A stretch of DNA of 15,643 nt from Rickettsiaceae bacterium (GTDB taxonomy: Bacteria; Pseudomonadota; Alphaproteobacteria; Rickettsiales; Rickettsiaceae): the NCBI GenBank assembly GCA_030731565.1, contig JANQTT010000056.1:1-15643 (forward strand), in the 5' to 3' direction. Shown one piece after another: positions 8,769 to 15,607 of the stretch. The notes under the pieces are model-generated. The model was not told where the DNA came from, ran no database searches, and saw only the letters and a program-made list of their open reading frames with translations. The translations under genes and the position numbers were made by a program. Each line of letters starts with the position of its first letter. Positions within the stretch are counted from its first letter, which is position 1.

Positions 8769-9437
8769 TTATTTCTTAATAAATTTATCTATAAATTCTT
8801 GGTGTTTTAATAATTCCTCTTCAGTAGGATAAATTATTAACTTATTACCCTCTGCCTTAATATCCATAGCATTACTCTGGAGTTCGCTTGATATTCCACC
8901 ACCCATAACAAAACTAGTCTGACGCCCTCCGGTGAGCTCAACATACACCTCAGCAAGCAAAGCAGCATCAAGCAATGCTCCGTGAAACTCTCTTGAAGAA
9001 TTGTCTATCTTAAACCTCTTACAAAGAGCATCAAGGTTTACCCTTGCACCAGGATAGTTTTTTCTTGCTATAGTTAACGTGTCTATTGCTTCAGATAACT
9101 CCAAAGAAGGTAAACTAAGTAGGGATAATTCATAGTTCAGAAATTTAATATCAAATGGTGCATTGTGAATGACTAATTTTCCATCTTCTATAAATTCTAA
9201 AAACTCATCTGCAACTTCTCGAAAAACCGGCTTATCTTTGAGAAAATCTGAAGAAATTCCATGTATCTTATAAGCCTCATTCGGCATATCTCTTTGAGGA
9301 TTAATATAAAAATGAAATTTCTTCCCTGTAAGAACTTTATCAACCATTTCTAAGGCGCCAATTTCTACTATTCGATGACCATCATGTGGGTTTAATCCTG
9401 TTGTTTCTGTATCCAGAACTATCTCTCTAATATTCAT
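8769..9437 (-). CDS. dnaQ: DNA polymerase III epsilon subunit, 3'-5' proofreading exonuclease
   Basis: DnaQ removes misincorporated nucleotides during replication as part of the Pol III core. All DEDDh catalytic residues are visible: Exo I D9 and E11 in VLDTETTG, Exo II D96 in HNAPFDIKF, Exo III H152 and D157 in [15 protein letters not shown]. The residues after about 175 form the linker and tail that in E. coli binds the alpha subunit through a clamp-binding segment. Total length is 222 aa against 243 in E. coli. The start ATG at 9437 overlaps the coaE stop (ATGA), and GGGG lies just upstream inside coaE. The coaE-dnaQ pair close to the origin is a standard alphaproteobacterial arrangement. 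The window has no other replication gene. Confidence 0.97.
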   Translation of the reverse strand: MNIREIVLDTETTGLNPHDGHRIVEIGALEMVDKVLTGKKFHFYINPQRDMPNEAYKIHGISSDFLKDKPVFREVADEFLEFIEDGKLVIHNAPFDIKFLNYELSLLSLPSLELSEAIDTLTIARKNYPGARVNLDALCKRFKIDNSSREFHGALLDAALLAEVYVELTGGRQTSFVMGGGISSELQSNAMDIKAEGNKLIIYPTEEELLKHQEFIDKFIKK

Positions 9438-10000
9438 TTTATTCCCCTTATTATGTCCTTTAACGATTTTTCTATTTCTTTTTGACTATTATCACTATTT
9501 ATTGTGAAATCTGCTCTTCTCTTCTTCTCTTCTTGAGGTAACTGGGCTGATTTTATTTTGTTATATAAACTAATATCATCAATTCCCCTTTTTTTTGCTC
9601 TTTGCAATCTAGTTTCTTCTGAACAATATACGCAAACCGAGCAAGCAAAGTGTTTGTCAAAATTTGATTCAAATAGCAGCGGGACCTCTGTAAATATAAT
9701 TTTTTGGTTTACATTTTCTTCTTCAAAACTCTTTATTCCTAATCTAACTAGAGGATGAATTATAGATTCTAATTTTTTTTTAGCTTCCGGATTGTCGTAA
9801 ATAATCTTAGATAATTTTTTCTTATCAAAAATCTCTAATCCTTTTATTTGGCTGATAACTAAATTTTGTAAGTTTATATCTTTATAAGCATCACGAATAA
9901 AATCATCGCAGGAAAAAACTTTATACCCCAACTCTTTAGCGCAAGACAAAACAAAACTTTTGCCAGAAGCATAACTCCCGGTGATTGCTATATTTTTCAT
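9434..10000 (-). CDS. coaE: Dephospho-CoA kinase
   Basis: Performs the last step of coenzyme A synthesis, phosphorylating the 3'-OH of dephospho-CoA with ATP in the cytoplasm. The 188-residue protein has a P-loop GSYASGKS (8-15), the CDD acidic pair (31-33) that positions the acceptor, the HPLVR motif (82-86) and VPLLFES (106-112) in the CoA-binding lid. The P-loop has SYA where most homologues have GIG, a small change that keeps the essential glycine, lysine and serine. Length is slightly below the usual 195-205 aa. The gene overlaps both neighbours with ATGA junctions (ppsR stop at 9997, dnaQ start at 9437), so it sits in a coupled ppsR-coaE-dnaQ trio. Confidence 0.95.
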   Translation of the reverse strand: MKNIAITGSYASGKSFVLSCAKELGYKVFSCDDFIRDAYKDINLQNLVISQIKGLEIFDKKKLSKIIYDNPEAKKKLESIIHPLVRLGIKSFEEENVNQKIIFTEVPLLFESNFDKHFACSVCVYCSEETRLQRAKKRGIDDISLYNKIKSAQLPQEEKKRRADFTINSDNSQKEIEKSLKDIIRGIK

Positions 10001-10824
10001 GACTTTATCCCTTTTTTCTGATCGTAATATGATTTCATGATAATTGCTGCGGTTTCTTCAATTGACCTCATAGAAACATCAATTACTTTCCAATTATTTT
10101 CAGAGCAAATTCTTTTTACCTGCCTACATTCATCTTGGATTATTTTTATATCTGTATAGTTAGAAATTTCATTTACCTGTAGAAAGTTCATTCTACTTTC
10201 TCTTATTTCTGCTAGCCTATTTGGATTGATTATTAATCCAAATATAACTGGATTATTCATTTTGGATATATCAGGAAATGTACAACCACTTACCAAAGGA
10301 ATATTAGCTGTTTTAAATCCGTTATAAGACAAGTATACTGAAGTTGGAGTTTTTGATGTTCTTGATGGGCCAATCAAAATTATATCTGCTTCCTCAAGAT
10401 CATCTAGCATCTGGCCATCATCATGGCGAAGAGAATATTCAATCGCCTCAACTTTATCAAAATAATTTTCATCAAATTTATTAGTATAACCTACCCCACT
10501 ATCTGCACTTTCGCCAATATATTCTGAAATTTCTTTAACTATCTTACTTACTACAGACACACATGGTATTTTTATTTCAAAACAAAATCTCTTTAAAGCT
10601 CTACGAATTTTTTCATCAGAAACCGTATACAACACAACCCCTGGCTTAGCCCTTACTTTTTCAAAAACTTCATCCAGCATTTTAAGATTTCTAGTCATTG
10701 GCCAATGATATTTTTTTACTTCTATATCACTAAATTTTGCTAAAGCTGTATTAGCAGCATGCTTTACTGTCTGACCTGAAGACTCAGAAACTAAATGAAC
10801 AATTAATTTTTTCATTTTATTCAC
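9997..10824 (-). CDS. ppsR: Pyruvate, phosphate dikinase / PEP synthase regulatory protein (kinase-pyrophosphorylase, DUF299)
   Basis: DUF299 proteins are bifunctional: they inactivate PPDK or PEP synthase by ADP-dependent threonine phosphorylation and reactivate it by phosphate-dependent removal, controlling pyruvate-PEP interconversion. Seen here are the opening HLVSESSGQT (10-19), the region NKFDENYFDKVEAIEY (115-130) followed by HDDG (134-137), the family P-loop GPSRTSKTPTSVYLSYNGFK (152-171), and TANIPLVSG. Total length of 275 aa is normal. The frame opens with GTG at 10824; an ATG three codons in (10815) gives MKKLIVHLVSES and is an equally plausible start. Neither has a strong ribosome site. 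The target enzyme is not in the window. The gene lies next to the candidate origin and faces away from it, like RP001 of Rickettsia prowazekii. Whether the target is PPDK or PpsA cannot be told here. Confidence 0.93.
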   Translation of the reverse strand: MNKMKKLIVHLVSESSGQTVKHAANTALAKFSDIEVKKYHWPMTRNLKMLDEVFEKVRAKPGVVLYTVSDEKIRRALKRFCFEIKIPCVSVVSKIVKEISEYIGESADSGVGYTNKFDENYFDKVEAIEYSLRHDDGQMLDDLEEADIILIGPSRTSKTPTSVYLSYNGFKTANIPLVSGCTFPDISKMNNPVIFGLIINPNRLAEIRESRMNFLQVNEISNYTDIKIIQDECRQVKRICSENNWKVIDVSMRSIEETAAIIMKSYYDQKKGIKS

Positions 10825-10832
10825 ATTTACTT

Positions 10833-10841
10833 TGTGGATAA
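10833..10841 (-). promoter_or_regulatory. DnaA box, exact TTATCCACA
   Basis: Plus strand reads TGTGGATAA, the exact complement of the strongest E. coli-type DnaA box. It starts 9 nt upstream of the ppsR GTG start, so DnaA bound here would also cover the ppsR 5' region. Confidence 0.75.
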
Positions 10842-10924
10842 TATTATTACTAAATTATCTATTACTACCTTCATTTTAAAGATAAATCTACTAATATACA
10901 GGATAATAAATTATAAAAATCCTA

Positions 10925-10945
10925 TGTGCAAAAATTTGTGCATAA
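10925..10945 (-). promoter_or_regulatory. Paired DnaA boxes in tandem (one exact, one near match)
   Basis: TGTGCATAA (10937-10945) is an exact complement of TTATGCACA. TGTGCAAAA (10925-10933) differs by one base. They sit in the same orientation 12 bp apart, close to one helical turn, which suits cooperative DnaA binding. Confidence 0.65.
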
Positions 10946-11100
10946 ATTGAGTATATTCCAATCTCCCCTTACTTATCCTCAATTCATCCAGGATTTATAC
11001 ACGATTTCATTAACTGTATAATTTTATATGTGAGTAAATTGTATAATTATTTTAACTCTAAGCAAAACCTATAGTCTAAATAAAAAATAGCTCATTAAAA

Positions 11101-11144
11101 TGTTGATAAATTAGTGGATAACTTTTAATTCATATTATCCACTA
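11101..11144. promoter_or_regulatory. Cluster of three DnaA-box-like 9-mers with a perfect 10-bp inverted repeat
   Basis: TGTTGATAA (11101-11109), AGTGGATAA (11113-11121) and TTATCCACT (11135-11143) each differ from the DnaA consensus by one base. The last two belong to a perfect inverted repeat, TAGTGGATAA (11112-11121) and TTATCCACTA (11135-11144), with a 13-bp spacer. The cluster borders the AT-only stretch before hemE, the usual arrangement of a box array beside an unwinding element. Confidence 0.6.
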
Positions 11145-11164
11145 TACCTACTACAAACTATAAT
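11135..11164 (+). promoter_or_regulatory. Possible hemE promoter
   Basis: A perfect TATAAT (11159-11164) lies 41 nt before the hemE ATG. The best -35 candidate is TTATCC (11135-11140), 18 bp upstream and only three of six matches. That hexamer overlaps a DnaA-box-like site, so occupancy by DnaA could affect hemE transcription. In such AT-rich DNA a chance TATAAT is common. Confidence 0.3.
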
Positions 11165-11205
11165 ATATATTATTTTTATATTATTATATTAGTATCAAAA
11201 AATTT

Positions 11206-12225
11206 ATGAGCACTCTTGTAAAACTTTTCCAAAAAGAATCCACTCGTATTCCAATCTGGTTAATGAGGCAAGCAGGAAGGTATTTACCTGAATATATGGA
11301 GGTCAGATCTACAGTTAGTGACTTTCTGGAACTTTGCTATGATTCAAAGAAAGCTGCTAAAGTAACCCTACAGCCAATAGAAAGATTTGGCTTTGATGCT
11401 GCTATAATATTTTCTGACATTTTGGTTCTACCCCATGCTCTTGGATGGGACGTTGCTTTTAAAAAAGGAGAGGGACCAGTTTTAGCGAAATTTGAATCAG
11501 AAAAGGATTTATTAAAACTATCTGATAATTTATCTAACCGAATAAATAATATTTATGATACCGTAAGCAATGTAAAAAATTCGCTACCCAAAAATATATC
11601 TTTAATTGGTTTTGCTGGAAGCCCTTGGACTGTAATTAGCTATATGATTGAAGGTAAAGGAAAGCAAGATTTCTCTGTTAGTAAGAGCTTTTTGTATAAT
11701 AATCATAAAACAGCATTAAAATTATTTGATATTATTTCTGATAGAACAATAGAATATTTATCTGGCCAAATTGAAGCAGGGGCTGAAATAATACAGCTTT
11801 TTGATTCTTGGTCTGGAGTATTAAACGGATCTGATTACGAAGAGTTTGTCATCAAGCCAACAAAAAAAATAGTTGAAAGGCTAAAGGCCAAATACCCTAA
11901 TGTTCCAATAATAGGCTTTCCAAGGGGATCAGGATATAATTATGACAATTACATAAAAAATACAAATATTGATGGGGTTAGTGTTGACCAATTTACACCG
12001 GTGTCTCAAATGAAAAAATGGCAAAGTAATATAATTGTTCAAGGAAATCTTGATCCAGTTGTTTTGCTTACAAATAAGGAAAAAATAAAAAATGCGGTTG
12101 ACGAAATATTATATAAAGTAGAAGATAAGAACTTCATTTTCAATTTAGGTCATGGAATTATGCCAAATACCGATCCTAAAAACGTAGAGTATTTAGTAAA
12201 TTATGTCAAAAAGTTCAAAAAATAA
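11206..12225 (+). CDS. hemE: Uroporphyrinogen decarboxylase
   Basis: Removes four carboxyl groups from uroporphyrinogen III to give coproporphyrinogen III, in the cytoplasm, without a cofactor. The 339-residue protein carries signature 1, PIWLMRQAGRYLPEY (16-30), with the substrate-binding arginines R21 and R25. It also has the catalytic aspartate D71 in FSDILVLPHALG, signature 2 GFAGSPWTVISYMIEG (135-150), and the late histidine H316 in FNLGHGIMP. Length is normal. The ATG at 11206 lacks a visible Shine-Dalgarno sequence, but the first signature lies at the expected distance. It is the first gene of a heme operon transcribed away from the candidate origin. Its last 23 nt overlap hemH. Confidence 0.97.
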   Translation: MSTLVKLFQKESTRIPIWLMRQAGRYLPEYMEVRSTVSDFLELCYDSKKAAKVTLQPIERFGFDAAIIFSDILVLPHALGWDVAFKKGEGPVLAKFESEKDLLKLSDNLSNRINNIYDTVSNVKNSLPKNISLIGFAGSPWTVISYMIEGKGKQDFSVSKSFLYNNHKTALKLFDIISDRTIEYLSGQIEAGAEIIQLFDSWSGVLNGSDYEEFVIKPTKKIVERLKAKYPNVPIIGFPRGSGYNYDNYIKNTNIDGVSVDQFTPVSQMKKWQSNIIVQGNLDPVVLLTNKEKIKNAVDEILYKVEDKNFIFNLGHGIMPNTDPKNVEYLVNYVKKFKK

Positions 12226-13258
12226 AAAAACAGCTATAGTTCTTTTTAATTTGGGAGGGCCTGATAGTAAAAGTTCTGTAAAACCTTTTTTATTCAATTT
12301 ATTTAATGACAAATATATAATTACCCTTCCTAAGTTTTTACGCTACCTTGTTGCCTGCCTTATTTCTTCTAGAAGAGAAAAAACAGCACAAGAAATATAT
12401 GCTCATTTAGGAGATAAATCTCCTATTTTAGAAGAAACAAAAGCCCAGGCTGATTCTTTAGAAAAATCTTTAAGGACCTCTTCCGATGTAGATTATAAAG
12501 TTTTTATATGTATGAGGCATTGGCATCCAATGTCAAACGAGGTAGTTAAAGATATTGTAGCTTATAACCCTGATGAAGTTATTTTGCTTCCTCTTTATCC
12601 ACAATTTTCTACAACTACTACTCTTTCTTCAATTGAAGATTTTTCCGATAAAATTCGTAATATATTACCAAATATTTTATATAAAACTATCTGTTGCTAT
12701 CCAAAAGATAAAACTTTCATACAAAGCCACGTCGACTTAATATCTCAAGCTATGGAAAAAATAAATGATAAAAATAATTGTCGGATTTTATTTTCTGCGC
12801 ATGGGCTGCCTAAGAAAATTATAGAATCTGGTGATCCATATCAGTGGCAAGTAGAAAATACAGTGCAATCTATCATTGAGGAATTGCCTTTTTCTCAAAT
12901 TGACTATAAGATATCTTACCAAAGTAGAGTCGGACCCTTAGAGTGGATTGGTCCAAATACTGAAGAAGAAATAGAAAAAGCTGGAAAGGAACAAAAAGAA
13001 TTAATGGTTGTGCCTGTTGCTTTTGTTAGCGAGCATTCTGAAACACTAGTAGAACTTGATATAGAGTATAAAGCAATAGCGGATAAACACTCAATAAATT
13101 ATGTTCGAGTCCCAACCTTAAGTATTAATAATTATTTTGTTGAATCGCTAAAAAATATGGTGACTAATGCAACTAATTCTGAATCTAATTTTTTATATTC
13201 TAATGAAATGAAAAGACTTTGTCCGGCAAGTTACTCTAAATGTCCATGTAAAGATTAA
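12203..13258 (+). CDS. hemH: Ferrochelatase, probably with a [2Fe-2S] cluster
   Basis: Inserts ferrous iron into protoporphyrin IX to form protoheme. The 351-residue protein shows LFNLGGPD (14-21), CMRHWHPM (103-110), LPLYPQFSTTTTLSS (129-143), the catalytic histidine H200 in SAHGLP and the acidic partner E280 in EHSETLVELD. The C-terminus ends in C340-x6-C347-x-C349, and a CC pair occurs at 164-165. This spacing matches, from memory, the cluster ligands reported in some bacterial ferrochelatases, so a [2Fe-2S] form is likely. The ATG lies 23 nt inside the hemE end in another frame, implying coupled translation. No earlier in-frame start looks better, and the LFNLGGPD motif is at its normal position. 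It precedes hemJ by 19 nt. Confidence 0.95.
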   Translation: MSKSSKNKKTAIVLFNLGGPDSKSSVKPFLFNLFNDKYIITLPKFLRYLVACLISSRREKTAQEIYAHLGDKSPILEETKAQADSLEKSLRTSSDVDYKVFICMRHWHPMSNEVVKDIVAYNPDEVILLPLYPQFSTTTTLSSIEDFSDKIRNILPNILYKTICCYPKDKTFIQSHVDLISQAMEKINDKNNCRILFSAHGLPKKIIESGDPYQWQVENTVQSIIEELPFSQIDYKISYQSRVGPLEWIGPNTEEEIEKAGKEQKELMVVPVAFVSEHSETLVELDIEYKAIADKHSINYVRVPTLSINNYFVESLKNMVTNATNSESNFLYSNEMKRLCPASYSKCPCKD

Positions 13259-13277
13259 AACGAATTTAAGAAAGGTA

Positions 13278-13715
13278 ATGGAAAACTATTTTATTTGGTA
13301 TAAAACTATTCATGTAATTTCAGTTATATCATGGATGGCAGCAATGTTTTACTTGCCTAGGCTCTTTGTCTATCATTCAAAAGTAGAGATTGATTCCCAG
13401 ATGGATAAAACTTTTCAAATTATGGAAAAAAGATTGTTGAGATTTATTATGACTCCAGCAATGCTGTTAACATACATCTTTGGCTTGCTTACGGCTTATG
13501 TTTATGGATTTGTTGCACTAGGTATATGGTTTCATATTAAAATGTTAGCAGTTCTTGGTCTAACAATCATGCATGGTTTTTGTGCAAAATGGGTAAAAGA
13601 TTTTGCTAAAGGTAAAAACAAGCATAGTGAAAATTTTTATAGGATAGCAAATGAAGTCCCAACTGTCCTAATGATAGTTGCTGTTATTATGGTTATAGTA
13701 AAACCTTTCGAATGA
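13278..13715 (+). CDS. hemJ: Protoporphyrinogen IX oxidase HemJ
   Basis: HemJ (UPF0093) is the membrane-bound, heme-b-containing enzyme that oxidises protoporphyrinogen IX to protoporphyrin IX in many bacteria lacking HemG and HemY. The 145-residue protein has four likely helices. The first holds the conserved histidine H12 in WYKTIHVISVISWMAAMFYL. Later come the MEKRLLRFIMTPAML segment and GIWFHIKMLAVLGLTIMHGF with its conserved lysine and histidines, and the C-terminal NEVPTVLMIVAVIMVIVKPF. Length is typical (about 140-150). AAAGG lies two bases before the ATG. In the operon it acts between the missing coproporphyrinogen oxidase step and HemH, so HemJ product would feed straight into ferrochelatase. 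Confidence 0.95.
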   Translation: MENYFIWYKTIHVISVISWMAAMFYLPRLFVYHSKVEIDSQMDKTFQIMEKRLLRFIMTPAMLLTYIFGLLTAYVYGFVALGIWFHIKMLAVLGLTIMHGFCAKWVKDFAKGKNKHSENFYRIANEVPTVLMIVAVIMVIVKPFE

Positions 13716-13778
13716 TACCGCCCCTTTAGCTTAAATATTACCGCGCTATCTCGTCGCTCACCTATTATTAATGGTCAT

Positions 13779-14447
13779 TTACTTAGGTGGTATAGCGTCT
13801 GGTGGTCTTATATAAAGTGGTTCAATTGCGGAAAATTCACCTGAGTTTATTTTCTCATCAGCACATCTTGCAATATGAATTGCTCGGACTGTTGGAAACC
13901 TTGGAAGCAAAATCAATTTATCCATATCCTTTATTTGGTTATACACTTCTTTTAATCCGCTACCTGTACAAACTAAGGAGCCTGATTGACTTGCTAAATA
14001 GCTTTTAATAGCATTAGAGTCCATAAGCATTGGATCCAGGGTCCTGCCGTCTTGAAAAAATTGCTGTACATATAGCTGATTCCTATATGCATTTAATATA
14101 ATTATTGCAGAATCAAAACTCTTTACTTGCATTTTTAACCTATAAAAGGCTGCTTCAAAATTGGTAATAGCAATGCCTTTAATTTTACTTGCATACATAA
14201 TTCCTTTTGCTGCTGCTAGGCCTATACGGATACCTGTAAAGCTGCCAGGGCCAATTGTTACGCACAGGTAATCAATATCAGAGTAATCCATACTTGTTTC
14301 TTTTAAAGCCCGCTCAATCATAACTAACAATTTTTCGGCCTGCACAGAAGGCGTTAGTTCTTGCTTGAATGCTAAAATTTCTTGCCCCAGTGCAATTGCA
14401 ACTGAACAGTTATTATTTGAGACATCGAAGCAAAGAATTTTATTCAT
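13779..14447 (-). CDS. tsaB: tRNA threonylcarbamoyladenosine biosynthesis protein TsaB
   Basis: TsaB is the non-catalytic partner of TsaD (with TsaE) in making t6A37 on ANN-decoding tRNAs. It has the ASKHA fold. The characteristic motif GPGSFTGIRIG lies at 66-76, followed by LAAAKGIMYA. The opening ILCFDVSNNNCSVAI corresponds to the usual ILaIDTS strand, with V for T. I chose the ATG at 14447 because family members begin just before that strand. The frame extends nine more codons to an ATG at 14474 (MKYFMYITF), which is hydrophobic and atypical; either is possible and neither has a good ribosome site. With this start it is 222 aa. It is convergent with hemJ (63-nt gap) and divergent from prs. 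It is the only gene on the right of the candidate origin that runs against the expected fork direction. Confidence 0.92.
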   Translation of the reverse strand: MNKILCFDVSNNNCSVAIALGQEILAFKQELTPSVQAEKLLVMIERALKETSMDYSDIDYLCVTIGPGSFTGIRIGLAAAKGIMYASKIKGIAITNFEAAFYRLKMQVKSFDSAIIILNAYRNQLYVQQFFQDGRTLDPMLMDSNAIKSYLASQSGSLVCTGSGLKEVYNQIKDMDKLILLPRFPTVRAIHIARCADEKINSGEFSAIEPLYIRPPDAIPPK

Positions 14448-14515
14448 AAAAGTAATGTACATAAAGTATTTCATGCAATAAGATATCCGATATTAATGGT
14501 AATTTAAAGAAAACT

Positions 14516-15409
14516 ATGAAAATAATCTCGGGCCTAAGTAACCCAGGACTTGCAAATAGAATTGCAAAAGAGCTGAGTGTTGAATTATTGTCGACAAAAA
14601 TTGATAATTTCCATGACGGGGAATTAAGAGTTCAGGTTGAGGGAAAAATTGGTAAAGATATTATTATTGTCCAGTCCACTAATACCCCGGTTAATGACCA
14701 TTTAATGGAGTTGCTTCTTCTTGCAGATACAGCCAAAAGAGCTGGGGCGCAAAACATAATTTCTGTAATTCCATATTTCGGTTATAGTCGTCAGGATCGT
14801 TGTACTTATAAAAATGGTCCTATATCTTCAAGCTTAGTAATTAAAATGTTAGAAACATCAGGAATTAACCATGTAGTAACCCTTGACCTACATTCTGCCC
14901 AACTAGAAGGAATGTTTAACGTACCAATTACTAACTTGAGCGCTGAAAGTATTTTTTCCCCAGTTGGTAAAAATAAAAATAATACAATTATTGTATCACC
15001 TGACGTTGGCGGAATTCCAAGAGCAAGAAACTATTGCTCATTATTTGGAATGGATTTGGCTATAGTAAACAAAACTAGAGACATAAATAACAATTGCTTA
15101 ATGAGCGAGGTAATTGGCATTGTAGATGGTAAAAACTGTATTATAGTCGATGATATAGTCGATGGAGCCAGCACTTTATGTATGGCAACTGACCTTCTTA
15201 TAAAAAAAGGAGCAAAATCAGTAGAAGCAATAATCACCCACTCCGTACTTTCTAAGGAGGCTACAAAAAAAATCGAAAAATCTCAGGTTAAGAAAATTTA
15301 TACTACTGACTCTATAAATCATATAGAACTCCCAAATAAATTCACTATCCTCCCTATCCATGAATTAATTGGAGCAGTAATAAAGGAGCAAATAAGTTAT
15401 AGTCATTAA
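14516..15409 (+). CDS. prs: Ribose-phosphate pyrophosphokinase (PRPP synthetase)
   Basis: Transfers pyrophosphate from ATP to ribose-5-phosphate to make PRPP for nucleotide, NAD, histidine and tryptophan synthesis. The 297-residue protein keeps FHDGELRVQV (32-41), PYFGYSRQDR (86-95), DLHSAQLEGMF (124-134), PDVGGIPRARNY (162-173), the flexible-loop KTR (186-188) and the PRPP-binding VDDIVDGASTL (211-221). Two sites differ from the common pattern: the ribose-phosphate loop reads DGAST instead of DTGGT or DTAGT, and KNGPISS stands where most enzymes have an arginine before PI. It is about 18 residues shorter than the E. coli enzyme. An AAAGA run lies about 5 nt before the ATG. The gene is divergent from tsaB with a very short shared upstream region. 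Prs is the best call; a related PRPP-synthase-like protein is less likely. Confidence 0.93.
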   Translation: MKIISGLSNPGLANRIAKELSVELLSTKIDNFHDGELRVQVEGKIGKDIIIVQSTNTPVNDHLMELLLLADTAKRAGAQNIISVIPYFGYSRQDRCTYKNGPISSSLVIKMLETSGINHVVTLDLHSAQLEGMFNVPITNLSAESIFSPVGKNKNNTIIVSPDVGGIPRARNYCSLFGMDLAIVNKTRDINNNCLMSEVIGIVDGKNCIIVDDIVDGASTLCMATDLLIKKGAKSVEAIITHSVLSKEATKKIEKSQVKKIYTTDSINHIELPNKFTILPIHELIGAVIKEQISYSH

Positions 15410-15527
15410 TTTGCATTTGGGACTTTAGCACAAGGAACTAAAAACCTATAGCAATATATAAGCGAAGAGCAACGATTTTTGCCAGATTTTAAACGCTCCG
15501 ATACCATATAGTAAACCACATTGAATT

Positions 15528-15548
15528 AGGTGCATTTATATTGCACCT
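15528..15548 (+). terminator. Likely intrinsic terminator of prs
   Basis: A perfect 7-bp stem AGGTGCA / TGCACCT (15528-15534 with 15542-15548) closes a 7-nt AT loop. It is followed by a T-rich run broken by a few A residues (15549-15563). It lies about 120 nt past the prs stop. The stem is short and the U-run imperfect, so efficiency may be modest. Confidence 0.5.
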
Positions 15549-15569
15549 TATTTAAATTTATTTATTACC

Positions 15570-15607
15570 TTTTTACCTTCCAATGGGCTAGCATTGCTAG
15601 GTAAAAA
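15570..15607. repeat. 38-bp palindrome near the right edge
   Basis: TTTTTACCT (15570-15578) and AGGTAAAAA (15599-15607) pair perfectly. After a two-base mismatch, CAATG (15581-15585) pairs with CATTG (15592-15596) around a GGCTAG loop. T-runs lie on the 5' side of the stem on both strands, the reverse of an intrinsic terminator, so it may be a protein-binding palindrome or part of an interspersed repeat. No ORF covers it. Confidence 0.55.

Larger units (their letters stand above)
10825..11205. other. oriC: Candidate chromosomal replication origin (oriC)
   Basis: This 381-bp non-coding stretch lies between divergent ppsR and hemE, the location of oriC in Caulobacter and Rickettsia. It is very AT-rich. 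It holds two exact DnaA-box matches (consensus TTATNCACA): complement strand 10833-10841 and 10937-10945. One-mismatch copies lie at 10925-10933, 10973-10981, 10995-11003, 11029-11037, 11101-11109, 11113-11121 and 11135-11143. The segment 11151-11205 is almost entirely A and T and is a good unwinding-element candidate. I found no strict TTAA-N7-TTAA CtrA sites. The origin call combines synteny and box density; it is not experimentally shown here. Confidence 0.82.

Noticed and set aside
10825..11205. CtrA binding sites in the candidate origin
   Set aside because: Several TTAA half-sites occur, but none is paired as TTAA-N7-TTAA, and half-sites are expected by chance in such AT-rich DNA.
13802..14008. 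Plus-strand ORF of 68 codons
   Set aside because: Antisense to the tsaB 3' half; no ribosome site or known motif.
15031..15237. Minus-strand ORF of 68 codons
   Set aside because: Antisense to the PRPP-binding region of prs.
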